NCBI RefSeq assembly: GCF_003382565.3
Contig: NZ_CP086253.1
Location: forward strand, 868,001 to 932,000
Direction of reading: 5' to 3'
DNA from: Pectobacterium aquaticum
Lineage (GTDB): Bacteria; Pseudomonadota; Gammaproteobacteria; Enterobacterales; Enterobacteriaceae
Length of the DNA: 64,000 bases
Each line of letters starts with the position of its first letter. Position 1 is the stretch's first letter. Positions 24,841-33,998 of this stretch are shown piece after piece. A model generated the notes under the pieces. The model was not told the origin of the DNA. It was given only the letters and a program-made list of their open reading frames with translations, and searched no databases. The translations under genes were made by a program, and so were the position numbers.

Positions 24841-26277
24841 TCAGGCTGCACCTTTTGGCGTCAGACCTTGATCGACAGGAAGTTCACTTTCTGCTGTGCG
24901 GTCAGCCGTGCTGTGACGTTTCGCCAGATCGGCCTGAATGGTTGCCATCGTCTTATCGTCCAGTTTGTAAAAACGTACCAGCCAATAAAGTACCAGGTAG
25001 GAAAGTGAGGGGCCGATGCTCAGCAGGCCGATAATACCAGCGGTGGCAAGTGGCGTTTGTGTCGGTGAACCCGCGACATAGCCGAACCAGCCGAGTGAAA
25101 AGCCGACGATAGCTCCCGCAATTGCCATACCCAGCTTCAGCGCAAACAGGTTGCCAGAGAATGACAGGCCGGTAATCCGGCGGCCTGTTTTCCACTCACC
25201 GTAATCGGCGGCATTTGCCATCATGTTCCATTTGAAAGGTTGGTACATCTGGTGGAAAAAACCGATCAAAAAGTAGAGCGGGAAAACAACAGCCAGCCAC
25301 TGTGGCGGCACCATAAACAGGATGGCGCCGACAAACACCAGCAGCAGGTTGATGTTTTTAAAAAGACTTATGCTGCTGAATCTCTTGCCAAAGTAACCCG
25401 CCATCATTGCACCAATAATGGTGCCGACAACGCTGGTAGTAATAAATGCGGATTTCATTGCCGTTCCGGCGGCACTGTCTTGCTCCGGCCCCACCATCAG
25501 GTAGGTTGCATAATAAAGCGTTGCCGCACCGCGCATGACGCCAGCCATGCTGGAAAAGAAAGTAATGATGGCTACGATGCGCCACTGATCGTTGCTTAGC
25601 AGATTTCTGACATCGTCCCAGACGTTCTGATTTTTATCTACCGCAGGATTGATGCGTTCGTTTGTAGTGAAAAAACAGAAAAACAGCATCACGACAGCTA
25701 GGCTGCCCATGATCATCATCGTGCCCTGATAGCCCAATTGCTTGTTCGTGCCGCCAATCCAGTCAACCAGCCACAGCGTGCCGACCGACACCAATAACCC
25801 GGCCATTGAGGAGATGGTAAAACGGTAGGATTGCGCGGAAATTCTGTCCTTTTCATCACTGGTGATCACTCCGCCGAGTGAGCAGTAGGGAATGTTGATA
25901 AAGGTATAGAACAGCATCAGCAACGTGTAAGTGATGTAGGCATAAACCAGTTTTCCGGTGCCATTTAGCTCTGGTGTGGTGTAGGCCAACACGGCAATCA
26001 CGGCGTAGGGAACGGCAAACCAGACCAGCCACGGGCGAAAATGTCCCCAGCGGGTTTTGGTCCGGTCTGCAATCAGGCCAATCAGTGGGTCGACGATGGC
26101 GTCCAGCACGCGAGTAACCAGAAACATCACCCCCACTGCGGCTGCGGAGATGCCATAGATATCCGTATAAAAGTAGGTAAGAAACATGGTTACGGAAGAA
26201 TAGACGATGCCACAGGCGGCATCGCCCATGCCAAAGCCGATTTTCTCCGCAACGCTCAGCTTATTATTGTTGGTCAT
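24841..26277 (-). CDS. GPH-family oligosaccharide:cation symporter (YagG/XynT type)
   Basis: 478 residues with twelve helices of the glycoside-pentoside-hexuronide family. Recognisable are LSVAEKIGFGMGDAACG at the start, DPLIGLIADRTKTRWGHFRPW after helix 2, and KWNMMANAADYGEWKTGRR in the central loop. It is the first gene of a two-gene operon with the GH43 enzyme. Together they probably import xylo- or arabino-oligosaccharides and hydrolyse them in the cytoplasm. The substrate is inferred from the partner enzyme. Confidence 0.88.
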   Translation of the reverse strand: MTNNNKLSVAEKIGFGMGDAACGIVYSSVTMFLTYFYTDIYGISAAAVGVMFLVTRVLDAIVDPLIGLIADRTKTRWGHFRPWLVWFAVPYAVIAVLAYTTPELNGTGKLVYAYITYTLLMLFYTFINIPYCSLGGVITSDEKDRISAQSYRFTISSMAGLLVSVGTLWLVDWIGGTNKQLGYQGTMMIMGSLAVVMLFFCFFTTNERINPAVDKNQNVWDDVRNLLSNDQWRIVAIITFFSSMAGVMRGAATLYYATYLMVGPEQDSAAGTAMKSAFITTSVVGTIIGAMMAGYFGKRFSSISLFKNINLLLVFVGAILFMVPPQWLAVVFPLYFLIGFFHQMYQPFKWNMMANAADYGEWKTGRRITGLSFSGNLFALKLGMAIAGAIVGFSLGWFGYVAGSPTQTPLATAGIIGLLSIGPSLSYLVLYWLVRFYKLDDKTMATIQADLAKRHSTADRTAESELPVDQGLTPKGAA

Positions 26278-26510
26278 TGGAAACTCCAGATGATGATTGA
26301 GGAACTTCTTGCCAGGCTCGCGGCTATTGTTATCCCCTTGCTGGGGATTAACTATTGCGGATTTTATTAAGAAGGTTACGTTTCTTGGTATGTGTTAGAC
26401 AGGTCACAAAAAAATGATAATAAAAGTGGCGTGAATCAGAAACTATGTGGAGTTATTTCCATTTTATATCAATTAATTAACGTGGTCTTTTTTCTTTTTT
26501 ATTTGTATGA
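26278..26510. other. Promoter region of the GPH/GH43 operon
   Basis: AT-rich spacer. A TGTG ... TCACA pair near 26392-26409 has CRP half-site character but its arms are two bases too far apart for a standard site. Confidence 0.35.
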
Positions 26511-26728
26511 CAAGTTATCTTTCGGGACTATTTATGGAATGGCAAGCCTGTTGGCTATGCGATTTTCTTCATGAGCTACCCAACCTGGCTGGGGAAATAT
26601 GGCATCTATCTGGAAGATCTCTACATCGCACGGGCGTATCGTCAAGCCGGAGCGGCAAAGCGCTGCTGAAAAGGAGAGGTCGGGTGGGAAATGGTGGGCA
26701 GGCTTATAAAAGAAAACGTGCCCACTGA
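26511..26728 (+). pseudogene. GNAT N-acetyltransferase fragment, frameshifted
   Basis: Reading from 26511 gives NGKPVGYAIFFMSYPTWLG and then KYGIYLEDLYIARAYRQAGA, the core strand and the acetyl-CoA binding motif (YLEDLYV-x-RxxGxGKALL) of GNAT enzymes related to diamine acetyltransferases. At 26651-26656 one base appears missing: KALLK continues in the next frame to a stop at 26726-26728. The N-terminal third and the C-terminal part are absent and the frame meets TGA at 26508-26510 upstream. A decayed gene. The intact ancestor may have been polyamine or amino-acid related, but this cannot be told. Confidence 0.8.
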
Positions 26729-26735
26729 ATTATCA

Positions 26736-27875
26736 TTATTCTTCCGCCAGAAACAGCTCCAGCAGAGAATTCAGAAACAGTTTGCCGTGCTCGGTGATTT
26801 GCCAGTACGTGGCGGTTTCTGTCAGGTAGCCTTGCGCCAGCGCCTGATCCAGCTGTGAGCGGATGCTGTGCTCGTCCAGACCGGTGTACGCCGTGAAATC
26901 CTCGCGCGGAGCGGCTTCCAGCAGGCGAAAGCGGTTCATGAAAAACTCAAAAGGCCGATCGTCGTTAGCAACATCGTGTTGTTTATCCAGATACGTGCCC
27001 TGCATATAGCCACGAGGATGGCGGACTTTTACCGTGCGCAGAATGCGGCCGTCGCTGAAGGTCAGCTTGCCGTGTGCTCCACAGCCAATCCCCAAATAGT
27101 CACCGAAGCGCCAGTAGTTCAGGTTGTGCTGACACTGGTAGCCCGGTTTGGCATAGGCGGAGGTTTCATACTGCTGGTAGCCCGCGGCACTCAGTAACGC
27201 GTGGCCTTGTTCGTAGATGTCCCACAGCGCGTCGTCGTCCGGCAGCGTAGGCGGGCGCGAGCTAAACAGCGTATTGGGTTCGATAGTCAACTGATACCAC
27301 GATAAATGCGGCGGGTTGAGCGCAATGGCCTGACGCAGGTCGTCCAGCGCTTCATCCAGCGATTGATCCGGCAAGCCGTGCATCAGATCCAGGTTAAAGC
27401 TGCGTAATCCCAGACCGGTCGCCAGGTGCGCGGCGCGTCTGGCCTCGTCTGGGCCGTGAATACGCCCTAAGCGCGTCAGCTTCTGTGGATCGAAACTCTG
27501 AACGCCGATGGAGATACGGTTAATGCCCGCGCGCTGATAGCCGCTGAAACGGTCGGCTTCAACCGTACCGGGATTGGCTTCCATCGTAATTTCGGCATCC
27601 GGCGTTAACGGAATTCTTGCCCGAACGCCGTCGAGCAGCGCCTGCATCGCTTCCGCGCTCAGCAGGCTGGGCGTGCCGCCACCGATAAAGATCGAGTGCA
27701 GTTCACGGCCGCTCGCTAGCGGCAAATCAGCATCCAGATCCGCCAGCAGATGATCGACATATTCCTGATGCGGCACGTCGCCTTTCAGCGCGTGAGAATT
27801 GAAGTCGCAATACGGGCATTTCTGTACGCACCACGGAATATGAATGTACAGGCTGAGCGGGGGAAGCTTAAGCAT
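26736..27875 (-). CDS. hemW: Radical SAM haem chaperone HemW
   Basis: 379 residues from ATG 27875; the longer frame from 27941 would reach far into rdgB. The radical SAM cluster motif is CVQKCPYCDF (C-x3-C-x2-C), followed by FIGGGTPSLL, MEANPGTVE and GINRISIGVQSF typical of the HemN/HemW group. HemW binds haem and delivers it to respiratory enzymes; it lacks coproporphyrinogen oxidase activity in tested bacteria. The start overlaps the end of rdgB by eight bases, so the two genes are translationally linked. Confidence 0.95.
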   Translation of the reverse strand: MLKLPPLSLYIHIPWCVQKCPYCDFNSHALKGDVPHQEYVDHLLADLDADLPLASGRELHSIFIGGGTPSLLSAEAMQALLDGVRARIPLTPDAEITMEANPGTVEADRFSGYQRAGINRISIGVQSFDPQKLTRLGRIHGPDEARRAAHLATGLGLRSFNLDLMHGLPDQSLDEALDDLRQAIALNPPHLSWYQLTIEPNTLFSSRPPTLPDDDALWDIYEQGHALLSAAGYQQYETSAYAKPGYQCQHNLNYWRFGDYLGIGCGAHGKLTFSDGRILRTVKVRHPRGYMQGTYLDKQHDVANDDRPFEFFMNRFRLLEAAPREDFTAYTGLDEHSIRSQLDQALAQGYLTETATYWQITEHGKLFLNSLLELFLAEE

Positions 27876-28461
27876 TGCGTAGCGCATCCAGCAACAGGCG
27901 CAGCGCCTGGCCGCGGTGAGACTGTGCGTTCTTCTCTTCACGCGTCAGTTCCGCTGCCGTTTTACCCAGCTCTGGCACAAAGAAGATCGGGTCATAGCCG
28001 AAGCCACCGCTGCCCGCCGCTTCATGCGTCAACACACCCTGCCAGCTACCGTGGCAGACAATCGGCGTCGGGTCTTCAGCGTGGCGCAGATAAACCAGCA
28101 CGCAGTGGAAGCTGGCACGGCGCTGTTCGTCCGGCACGTCTTTTAGTGTCAGCAGCAGCTTATCCAGATTTTGCTGGTCGCTGGCATCCACACCCGCGTA
28201 GCGTGCCGAGTAAATGCCAGGTGCGCCGCCCAGCGCATCGACAGCCAGACCGGAATCATCGGCAATCGCTGGCAATCCTGTGATTTGTGCTGCATGACGT
28301 GCTTTCAGGATGGCGTTTTCGATAAAGGTCAGGCCGGTTTCTTCGGCGGAATCCACACCTAGCTCAGTCTGAGCCACAATATCCAGACCGAAATCGGCCA
28401 GCAAGCTGGCGAGCTCGCGCACTTTACCGGGGTTTCCGGTAGCCAAAACCACTTTTTGCAT
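27868..28461 (-). CDS. rdgB: dITP/XTP pyrophosphatase RdgB
   Basis: 197 residues. It hydrolyses dITP, XTP and similar deaminated purine triphosphates to monophosphates, keeping them out of DNA and RNA. Signature stretches VLATGNPGKVRELASLL at the N-terminus, the ADDSGLAVDALGGAPGIYSARYAG substrate/metal site, and GSGGFGYDPIFFVPE are all intact. It sits between yggU and hemW in the conserved yggSTU-rdgB-hemW order. Confidence 0.97.
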   Translation of the reverse strand: MQKVVLATGNPGKVRELASLLADFGLDIVAQTELGVDSAEETGLTFIENAILKARHAAQITGLPAIADDSGLAVDALGGAPGIYSARYAGVDASDQQNLDKLLLTLKDVPDEQRRASFHCVLVYLRHAEDPTPIVCHGSWQGVLTHEAAGSGGFGYDPIFFVPELGKTAAELTREEKNAQSHRGQALRLLLDALRNA

Positions 28462-28492
28462 CGTCTTGTCCTGCGTATTTATTCAATCGTGT

Positions 28493-28783
28493 TTATTCAA
28501 TGAAGCCCGCGACGTCAGCCGGGATGTGTTGCGGATGGGTAATTCTAATCTGTTTATGCCGTCCGAGTTCGCCTTTTTCAATCACGACCAGACTCTTGGC
28601 GACTCGAAACTGTTTGGCGAGGAATTTGGTCAAATGGGCATTGGCCTGCCCATCAACCGGCGGAGCGGTGATGGCGACTTTTAGTTCGTCGCCATGCAAA
28701 CCCACGATCTGATCCCGGCTGGCTTTCGGCTGAATATACAGCCGAATTACCAGCGCATCGCCGTGGCGGGTAATGGCACTCAC
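28493..28783 (-). CDS. yggU: UPF0235/DUF167 protein YggU
   Basis: 96 residues from GTG 28783, which overlaps the yggT stop as GTGA and aligns with the E. coli start MSAV; a GTG at 28795 would add four residues. Core motifs are RLYIQPKASRDQIVG, APPVDGQANAHL and VVIEKGELGRHKQI. A small conserved fold of unknown biochemical role. The four-base overlap suggests coupled translation with the membrane protein YggT. Confidence 0.92.
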   Translation of the reverse strand: MSAITRHGDALVIRLYIQPKASRDQIVGLHGDELKVAITAPPVDGQANAHLTKFLAKQFRVAKSLVVIEKGELGRHKQIRITHPQHIPADVAGFIE

Positions 28784-29334
28784 AGCAGAAACCACAGCCC
28801 CGGAAACAGGTCCATGCCCAGATAGTTGAGCATATACAGAATCAGAATCACCGCCATCGCGGAGAAATCGATGCCGCCCATAACCGGAATAATGCGGCGG
28901 AGCGGCGCCATCAGCGGTTCGGTCAACTGATGCAGCAGATACTCGATGGGGCTACGGCCCTGGCTGACCCAGCTCATAATCGAACGGATGATGATGACCC
29001 AGAAAACCAGATAGCCCGCGGATTTAATTAGCGAAATGAGCCCGACCAGCAGGTTCATTGGGCTAAGGGAGATCGCGCCAACCTGAATCAACAGCAGTAA
29101 CGGGTATTTGATCGTCGTGAGAATAAAGGCCAGCAGCAGCGAGGCGCTGTCAATCGGCCCCAGCGACGGCAGAATGCGGCGTAGCGGCCCGACAATCGGC
29201 TGGGTGATTTTGACGACAAACTGCGACAGCGGGTTATAGAAATCGCTGCGTGACCACTGCATCCAGATGCGTAGCAGCAGGACCATTACATAGAGGTCGA
29301 CCAGCGTTTTGACCAGAAAAGTCAGCGTGAGCAT
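28780..29334 (-). CDS. yggT: YggT family integral membrane protein
   Basis: 184 residues with two copies of the YGGT module, each made of paired helices around a PxxRxxP motif: ITQPIVGPLRRILPSLGPID (about 43-62) and LTEPLMAPLRRIIPVMGGID. The duplicated form is the enterobacterial type. Related proteins affect osmotic tolerance and membrane organisation; the exact role is unsettled. It follows proC by 49 bp in the same orientation. Confidence 0.93.
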   Translation of the reverse strand: MLTLTFLVKTLVDLYVMVLLLRIWMQWSRSDFYNPLSQFVVKITQPIVGPLRRILPSLGPIDSASLLLAFILTTIKYPLLLLIQVGAISLSPMNLLVGLISLIKSAGYLVFWVIIIRSIMSWVSQGRSPIEYLLHQLTEPLMAPLRRIIPVMGGIDFSAMAVILILYMLNYLGMDLFPGLWFLL

Positions 29335-29383
29335 AAGTACGTCTTTTCCTTAATAAGATAAAGAATCGGGGAACCCGCTTTGG

Positions 29384-30211
29384 TTAAAAAAGCGTTTCCA
29401 TTTCCTGTGCGCGAGCAATTGCCGCCTGCATGGCTTCAGCCACGGTTTGCGTCAACTGCTGTTCGTTAAATACCCGTAAGGCTTCTGCTGTGGTACCGCC
29501 CTTGGATGTCACATTTTCCCGCAGGGTCGATAGCGGCGTATCGGGATTGGCTTCAACCAGTGCGGCAGCGCCGGACGCGGCCTGTTGCACCAGTAGGCGA
29601 GCCGTTGCCTGGCTGAACCCCTGACGAATGGCTTCCTGCTGCATCGCTTCCATAAACAGGAAGAAATAGGCCGGTGCGCTACCCGCTGCGGCGATCACGC
29701 CGTTAATACCTTGTTCGCTCTCCACCCAGCACATTTTACCGACGCTCTGCATCAACTGTGCGGTGAAGTCTTTATCAGCCTGACTGACGGAGGCGGGGGC
29801 ATACATCCCGCTCATGCCTTTGCCGACCAGAGACGGCGTGTTTGGCATAATCCGCACGATATTCAGTGGCTCCCCCAGCAGCGCCTGAAAACGGGCGATG
29901 TTGATGCCTGCGGCAATTGACAGCACCAGCTTACCGCTGAAGTTGACTTGTTCACGTAGCGGTGCGCAAACCGTTGCCATCATCTGCGGTTTGACGGCCA
30001 GCACAATGACGTCGGCTTCCTGAGCGCAGCGTACATTGTCCGCGCTGCTGACGACGCCATACTGTGCAGCCAGCGCATCGCGGTTCTTACCCGAAGGCGC
30101 GCAGACGCTGATGTGTTGAGCGGGATAACCGCCGTTGACCAATCCGGCGATAATGGCCTGCGCCATATTCCCGGCACCAATAAACGCTATTTTACGTTGC
30201 TGCATCTGCAT
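29384..30211 (-). CDS. proC: Pyrroline-5-carboxylate reductase
   Basis: 275 residues. It reduces 1-pyrroline-5-carboxylate to L-proline with NAD(P)H. The Rossmann motif is IAFIGAGNMAQAIIAG, and the C-terminal signature LRENVTSKGGTTAEALRVF marks the substrate site. AGGTGA precedes the first of two close ATGs. In E. coli proC lies elsewhere; its insertion between yggS and yggT here is the arrangement I know from Yersinia and soft-rot bacteria. Confidence 0.97.
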   Translation of the reverse strand: MQMQQRKIAFIGAGNMAQAIIAGLVNGGYPAQHISVCAPSGKNRDALAAQYGVVSSADNVRCAQEADVIVLAVKPQMMATVCAPLREQVNFSGKLVLSIAAGINIARFQALLGEPLNIVRIMPNTPSLVGKGMSGMYAPASVSQADKDFTAQLMQSVGKMCWVESEQGINGVIAAAGSAPAYFFLFMEAMQQEAIRQGFSQATARLLVQQAASGAAALVEANPDTPLSTLRENVTSKGGTTAEALRVFNEQQLTQTVAEAMQAAIARAQEMETLF

Positions 30212-30306
30212 TATCGCTGATCACCTGTTCCGTTTGTATTCTGTCAAAGATGACGTGCCGTTCAGGGCGTGCCCTGCTGTTGATTCGTTTTTGACTGACT
30301 GTTTAT

Positions 30307-31020
30307 TTATACGCTTTTGGCCGAATAGTCGCGCGCGCCAAAGATTGCCGTACCAATGCGCACCAATGTGCTGCCTGCGGTAATCGCCGCACGCATGTCG
30401 TCCGTCATCCCCATAGAAAGTGTATCAATATGCGGATGATTTGCAGACAACGTTTGGAACAGCACGGCCATTTGCTTGAAAACAGCAAGCTGCTGCTCAT
30501 AATCGGTTGCCGGTGCCGGAATCGCCATCAGGCCACGCAAGCGCAGGTTGGGCAGTGCGGCGACGCTGGCGGCGAGTTCCGCGAGTTCATTGACCATAAT
30601 GCCGGATTTGCTCGGTTCGCCGCTGATATTAATCTGCAACAGAACGTTTAACGGCGGCAAGGTGGCCGGACGTTGTTCACTCAGACGCTGCGCGATGCGC
30701 AGGCGATCCACGGTGTGAAACCAGTCAAAATTCTCAGCCACCAGCCGACTTTTATTTGACTGTAGCGGGCCGATAAAGTGCCACTCCAACGGTGTGTCTG
30801 GGTGGTTTTCCTGGAAATAATGGATCTTCTCCACGCCTTCCTGAACATAGTTCTCGCCAAACGCCCGTTGCCCTGCCGCGATGGCTTCTTCGATCGCGCT
30901 CACAGGTTTGGTTTTACTGACTGCAAGTAGCGTAATTTCTTCTGGTGCCCGCGCGCAATGCGCGGCGGCGGTGGCGATTTGCTGCCGGATGTCCTGTAGA
31001 TTCTGCTGGATTGTCGTCAT
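30307..31020 (-). CDS. yggS: PLP homeostasis protein YggS (PLPBP)
   Basis: 237 residues of the alanine-racemase-like fold-type III family. The PLP lysine is K36 in LLAVSKTKPV; other conserved blocks are FGENYVQEGVEK, WHFIGPLQSNKSR, and LSMGMTDDMRAAI with the GSTLVRIGTAIFG phosphate site. It buffers free PLP and affects vitamin B6 and amino-acid homeostasis. It is divergent from yggR: 21 bp separate the starts, so the promoters must overlap the genes. Confidence 0.95.
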   Translation of the reverse strand: MTTIQQNLQDIRQQIATAAAHCARAPEEITLLAVSKTKPVSAIEEAIAAGQRAFGENYVQEGVEKIHYFQENHPDTPLEWHFIGPLQSNKSRLVAENFDWFHTVDRLRIAQRLSEQRPATLPPLNVLLQINISGEPSKSGIMVNELAELAASVAALPNLRLRGLMAIPAPATDYEQQLAVFKQMAVLFQTLSANHPHIDTLSMGMTDDMRAAITAGSTLVRIGTAIFGARDYSAKSV

Positions 31021-31041
31021 GGTTATTCAGGAGGTTAATCT

Positions 31042-32082
31042 ATGGAGTTGGATGAGTGGATGGCGCGTAGTGTAAAACATAATGCCTCGGATCTGCACCT
31101 TTGTAGCGGTCACCCGCCGGTGTTACGTGTGGACGGGCGGCTACAGCCTGAAAATACCTTACCACGTTTAACGCCAGATCAGGTGGCACAATGGTGCGAT
31201 GCCTGGCTCGAACCGGCTCAGCGCGAGCAACTGCGGCAGGCTGGTCAGGTGGATGGAGCATTAATGCTGCCTGATGGGCAACGCCTGCGGGTGAACGTGT
31301 TTCGCCAGCGGGAAGGGCTGTCTGCGGCGCTGCGCGTTATTCCATCCGTTCAACCTTCATTGGACGCGCTACACGCGCCACCTGTTTTCTCGACGCTGCT
31401 GGAGAAACCGAACGGACTGCTCCTGATTACCGGTGCGACGGGGAGCGGCAAATCCACAACGCTGGCGGCCATGCTTGGGGCGTTAAACGACCGCTGCGAT
31501 CGCCATGTGATTACGCTGGAGGACCCGATCGAGTTTATCCATGCTAGCCGACGCTGCCTGATTCAACAGCGGGAGATCGGTGCGCACAGCGCGTCGTTTG
31601 CGCAGGCATTACGGGCCGCATTGCGGGAGGATCCCGATGTCATTCTGCTGGGAGAACTGCGCGATACGGAGACGATTCGGCTGGCGCTGACGGCGGCGGA
31701 AACCGGCCATCTGGTGTTGTCGACGCTGCATACCCGTAGTGCATCGCAGGCGGTCGATCGTCTGATTGACGTCTTTCCTGGTGAAGAGAAAGCCTATGTT
31801 CGCAGCCAGTTAGCCACCTGTTTGCAGGCGGTGGTGACGCAAAAGCTGTTGCCTGCTGCGCAAGGGGGGCGAATCGCGCTTTATGAAGTACTGACCGCCA
31901 CCGCGGCAGTCAGTAACCTGATTCGGGAAGGGAAAACGCACCAGCTCCCCGGCCTGATTCAGACGGGAGCCGCTGCGGGAATGCAAACGTTCGAGCAAAG
32001 CTACCAGCAGCGCTGTCGGGATGGGCTTATTTCACACCGTTTTAGCGCTGGGCCGACCACAGGCTGTGCAATCCATCCGTAG
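31042..32082 (+). CDS. yggR: PilT/GspE-type secretion ATPase YggR
   Basis: 346 residues, AGGAGG before the ATG. It resembles the pilus retraction ATPase PilT: N-terminal domain with ASDLHL, Walker A GATGSGKST (131-139), Asp box TLEDPIEF, Walker B PDVILLGELRD and His box HLVLSTLHT. No type IV pilus genes lie nearby. In enterobacteria YggR is an orphan whose partner is uncertain. Convergent with the following chemoreceptor gene, only one base between the stops. Confidence 0.92.
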   Translation: MELDEWMARSVKHNASDLHLCSGHPPVLRVDGRLQPENTLPRLTPDQVAQWCDAWLEPAQREQLRQAGQVDGALMLPDGQRLRVNVFRQREGLSAALRVIPSVQPSLDALHAPPVFSTLLEKPNGLLLITGATGSGKSTTLAAMLGALNDRCDRHVITLEDPIEFIHASRRCLIQQREIGAHSASFAQALRAALREDPDVILLGELRDTETIRLALTAAETGHLVLSTLHTRSASQAVDRLIDVFPGEEKAYVRSQLATCLQAVVTQKLLPAAQGGRIALYEVLTATAAVSNLIREGKTHQLPGLIQTGAAAGMQTFEQSYQQRCRDGLISHRFSAGPTTGCAIHP

Positions 32083-32083
32083 A

Positions 32084-33655
32084 TTAGGAAAGCCGAGGCT
32101 CTACCTGAAACAGCGCCATGGAACGCATCAACTGCTGAGACTGCTGTTCCAGCGACTGTGTAGTCGCCGATGAGGCTTTGACGAGCTGCGCGTTGTGCTG
32201 AGCGACCTTGTCGATCTGTGTGAAGGCGACGTTAACCTGCTCAATACCGCGATGCTGTTCTTGCGTGGCGGTGGAAATATCTCGCATCAACTGTGTAATA
32301 CGGATGATTTCGTCGGTCACTTCATCCATGGTTTCACCCGCTTTAGAGGCTAATTCAAGCCCTTCGGATACGCGAGTCTGGGAATCTAGAATCAACGCGC
32401 GGATCTCTTTCGCCGCCTGCGCACTATGCTGCGCCAGATTACGGACTTCTCCTGCGACGACGGCAAAGCCCCTGCCTTGTTCGCCTGCGCGAGCGGACTC
32501 GACGGAGGCGTTCAGCGCCAGAATGTTGGTCTGGAACGCGATGCCGTCAATGACGCTGAGAATGTCATTGATGCGCTTGGCGCTGGTGGCGATCTCCTGC
32601 ATTTTTTCAATGACGTAACAGACAGACTCGTTGCTGCGGCTGCTGGTGTTCGAGACATTATTGGCCAACTGATGCGCGAGTTCCGCGTGATCGGCATTGA
32701 GTTTTACCGTCGCGCTCAATTGCTCCATGCTCGCTGCCGTCTGTTCCAGTGCAGCAACGGATTCTTCGGTGCGTTGAGAAAGCTGAGCGTTTTCTTCAAA
32801 CAGTTCGCGGCTACCGAGATCGATTTGCGTGCTGGCATCACGCACCTGACTGACCGACTCCAGCAGCGCACCCTGCATGCGGCCGATAGCATCATTGAGT
32901 CGACCCAGTTCATTGTCTCCGCCTTGAATCAGGCGGCGGGTCAGGTTACCGGCGGCAACCTGCTCCAGTTGCTCAATGGCATAGTCCAGCGGTTTGAGCA
33001 ACATGTGCCGTAGCGCGACCCAAGCTAATCCCACCAGCGTGATAGACAGCAGGCAGGCGATGGCTATGAGCAACAGCATGATGCGTTCATTGCGCTCGGA
33101 CTGTGCCAGACCCTGTTCGGAAAGTTGTTGGGCATACTGGCGGAAATTCTGGATCGACAAATCAAAGGCTTCGCTCAGTGGGCCGAGCTGTTTTTCCAGA
33201 ACGTCATAATATTCGTCGGTATACTGTTTTTGCAGTGCGCTCAGCATCGGGGCCATGCCCTGCTGAAAATAGGCCTGATAGGTTTTCAACACGTCCTGTG
33301 CCAGCGTCTGCTGCTTCGGATCGGCATTGGCCGATTTGATCACACGGTCAATGTCTTCCTGCGATTGGCGAAGATGCTTCTCTACGACCCCAGTTTCTTT
33401 GGCACCGTCGTCCAGCAGGCCGATTTCGATTTTCCTGACGGCGAGCGTTGCCGAGGCTCTCGCGCTGAGCGTCTGGTTATAGCCGCTCATCAGGCTGCCC
33501 AGCTCAATGCCCTGAATCTGGTTTTGTGCTGTCAGCGTTTCCCTGTCTTTCTTAATCGCGACTACGCCCATGCTGCTGACGATAAGCAGCAGCAGGGTGG
33601 TTAATAGCAATAACGTTAATAAGCCGGTACGAATAGAAATATTTTTCAACCTCAT
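32084..33655 (-). CDS. Methyl-accepting chemotaxis protein with four-helix-bundle sensor
   Basis: 523 residues. TM1 at about 12-34, a periplasmic helical domain (35-190) of the TarH/4HB type, TM2 at about 192-215, a HAMP domain (VALRHMLLKPLDYAIEQLEQVAAG) and a long signalling coiled coil. The hairpin tip reads ILALNASVESARAGEQGRGF, whereas the usual form is NAAVEAARAGE, so two Ala are replaced by Ser. It lacks the C-terminal NWETF-type CheR docking peptide and ends VEPRLS. Ligand unknown. It takes the place upstream of nsrR that purA has in E. coli. Confidence 0.93.
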   Translation of the reverse strand: MRLKNISIRTGLLTLLLLTTLLLLIVSSMGVVAIKKDRETLTAQNQIQGIELGSLMSGYNQTLSARASATLAVRKIEIGLLDDGAKETGVVEKHLRQSQEDIDRVIKSANADPKQQTLAQDVLKTYQAYFQQGMAPMLSALQKQYTDEYYDVLEKQLGPLSEAFDLSIQNFRQYAQQLSEQGLAQSERNERIMLLLIAIACLLSITLVGLAWVALRHMLLKPLDYAIEQLEQVAAGNLTRRLIQGGDNELGRLNDAIGRMQGALLESVSQVRDASTQIDLGSRELFEENAQLSQRTEESVAALEQTAASMEQLSATVKLNADHAELAHQLANNVSNTSSRSNESVCYVIEKMQEIATSAKRINDILSVIDGIAFQTNILALNASVESARAGEQGRGFAVVAGEVRNLAQHSAQAAKEIRALILDSQTRVSEGLELASKAGETMDEVTDEIIRITQLMRDISTATQEQHRGIEQVNVAFTQIDKVAQHNAQLVKASSATTQSLEQQSQQLMRSMALFQVEPRLS

Positions 33656-33998
33656 GGTGTCCTTTTCCTTACGCCGCCTTCGTCGGTGATAAACCAGTCA
33701 TCACTGAGTGTAGTATGTGTCACTAAAGAGGATACGTTATCTGTGTTGCGGTGAGATAAAATTAAAAAGCTATGGCAGACGTGAAAAGGATTGGGCAAGA
33801 AGGGCGTAGCCAAGAGGCCTCCCGCAACATAGGCTTCTCTCACACGGGTTTATCTCAACGCAGGTTTCTCTCAACGGAAAGGGTATAAATAATTAGCCGT
33901 AGCGTTTACGCCTAGTTTATTATCTGTTAATAGCGTTGGTTTTTCAGGGGCGTATTCAATACGCCAGTCAATGATACCCAGAGGTATCCGAGGTTTAT
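33656..33998. other. Divergent region between chemoreceptor gene and nsrR
   Basis: Contains promoter sequence for both genes. Two hairpins stand out before nsrR: GGCGTATT-C-AATACGCC (33949-33965) and GATACC-CAGA-GGTATC (33973-33988), the second just ahead of the GAGG ribosome binding site. No gene seen. Confidence 0.5.

Noticed and set aside
26392..26409. CRP site upstream of the GPH/GH43 operon
   Set aside because: TGTG and TCACA arms are two bases too far apart for CRP.
26736..27875. Oxygen-independent coproporphyrinogen oxidase (HemN)
   Set aside because: Length and motifs fit HemW, which lies beside rdgB in enterobacteria; HemN is longer and has a different N-terminus.
31042..32082. Part of a type IV pilus locus
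   Set aside because: Only the PilT-like ATPase is present; neighbours are the yggS set and a chemoreceptor.
33656..33760. Sigma-28 promoter for the first chemoreceptor
   Set aside because: Best match to the -10 element has only five of eight bases and no -35 partner.
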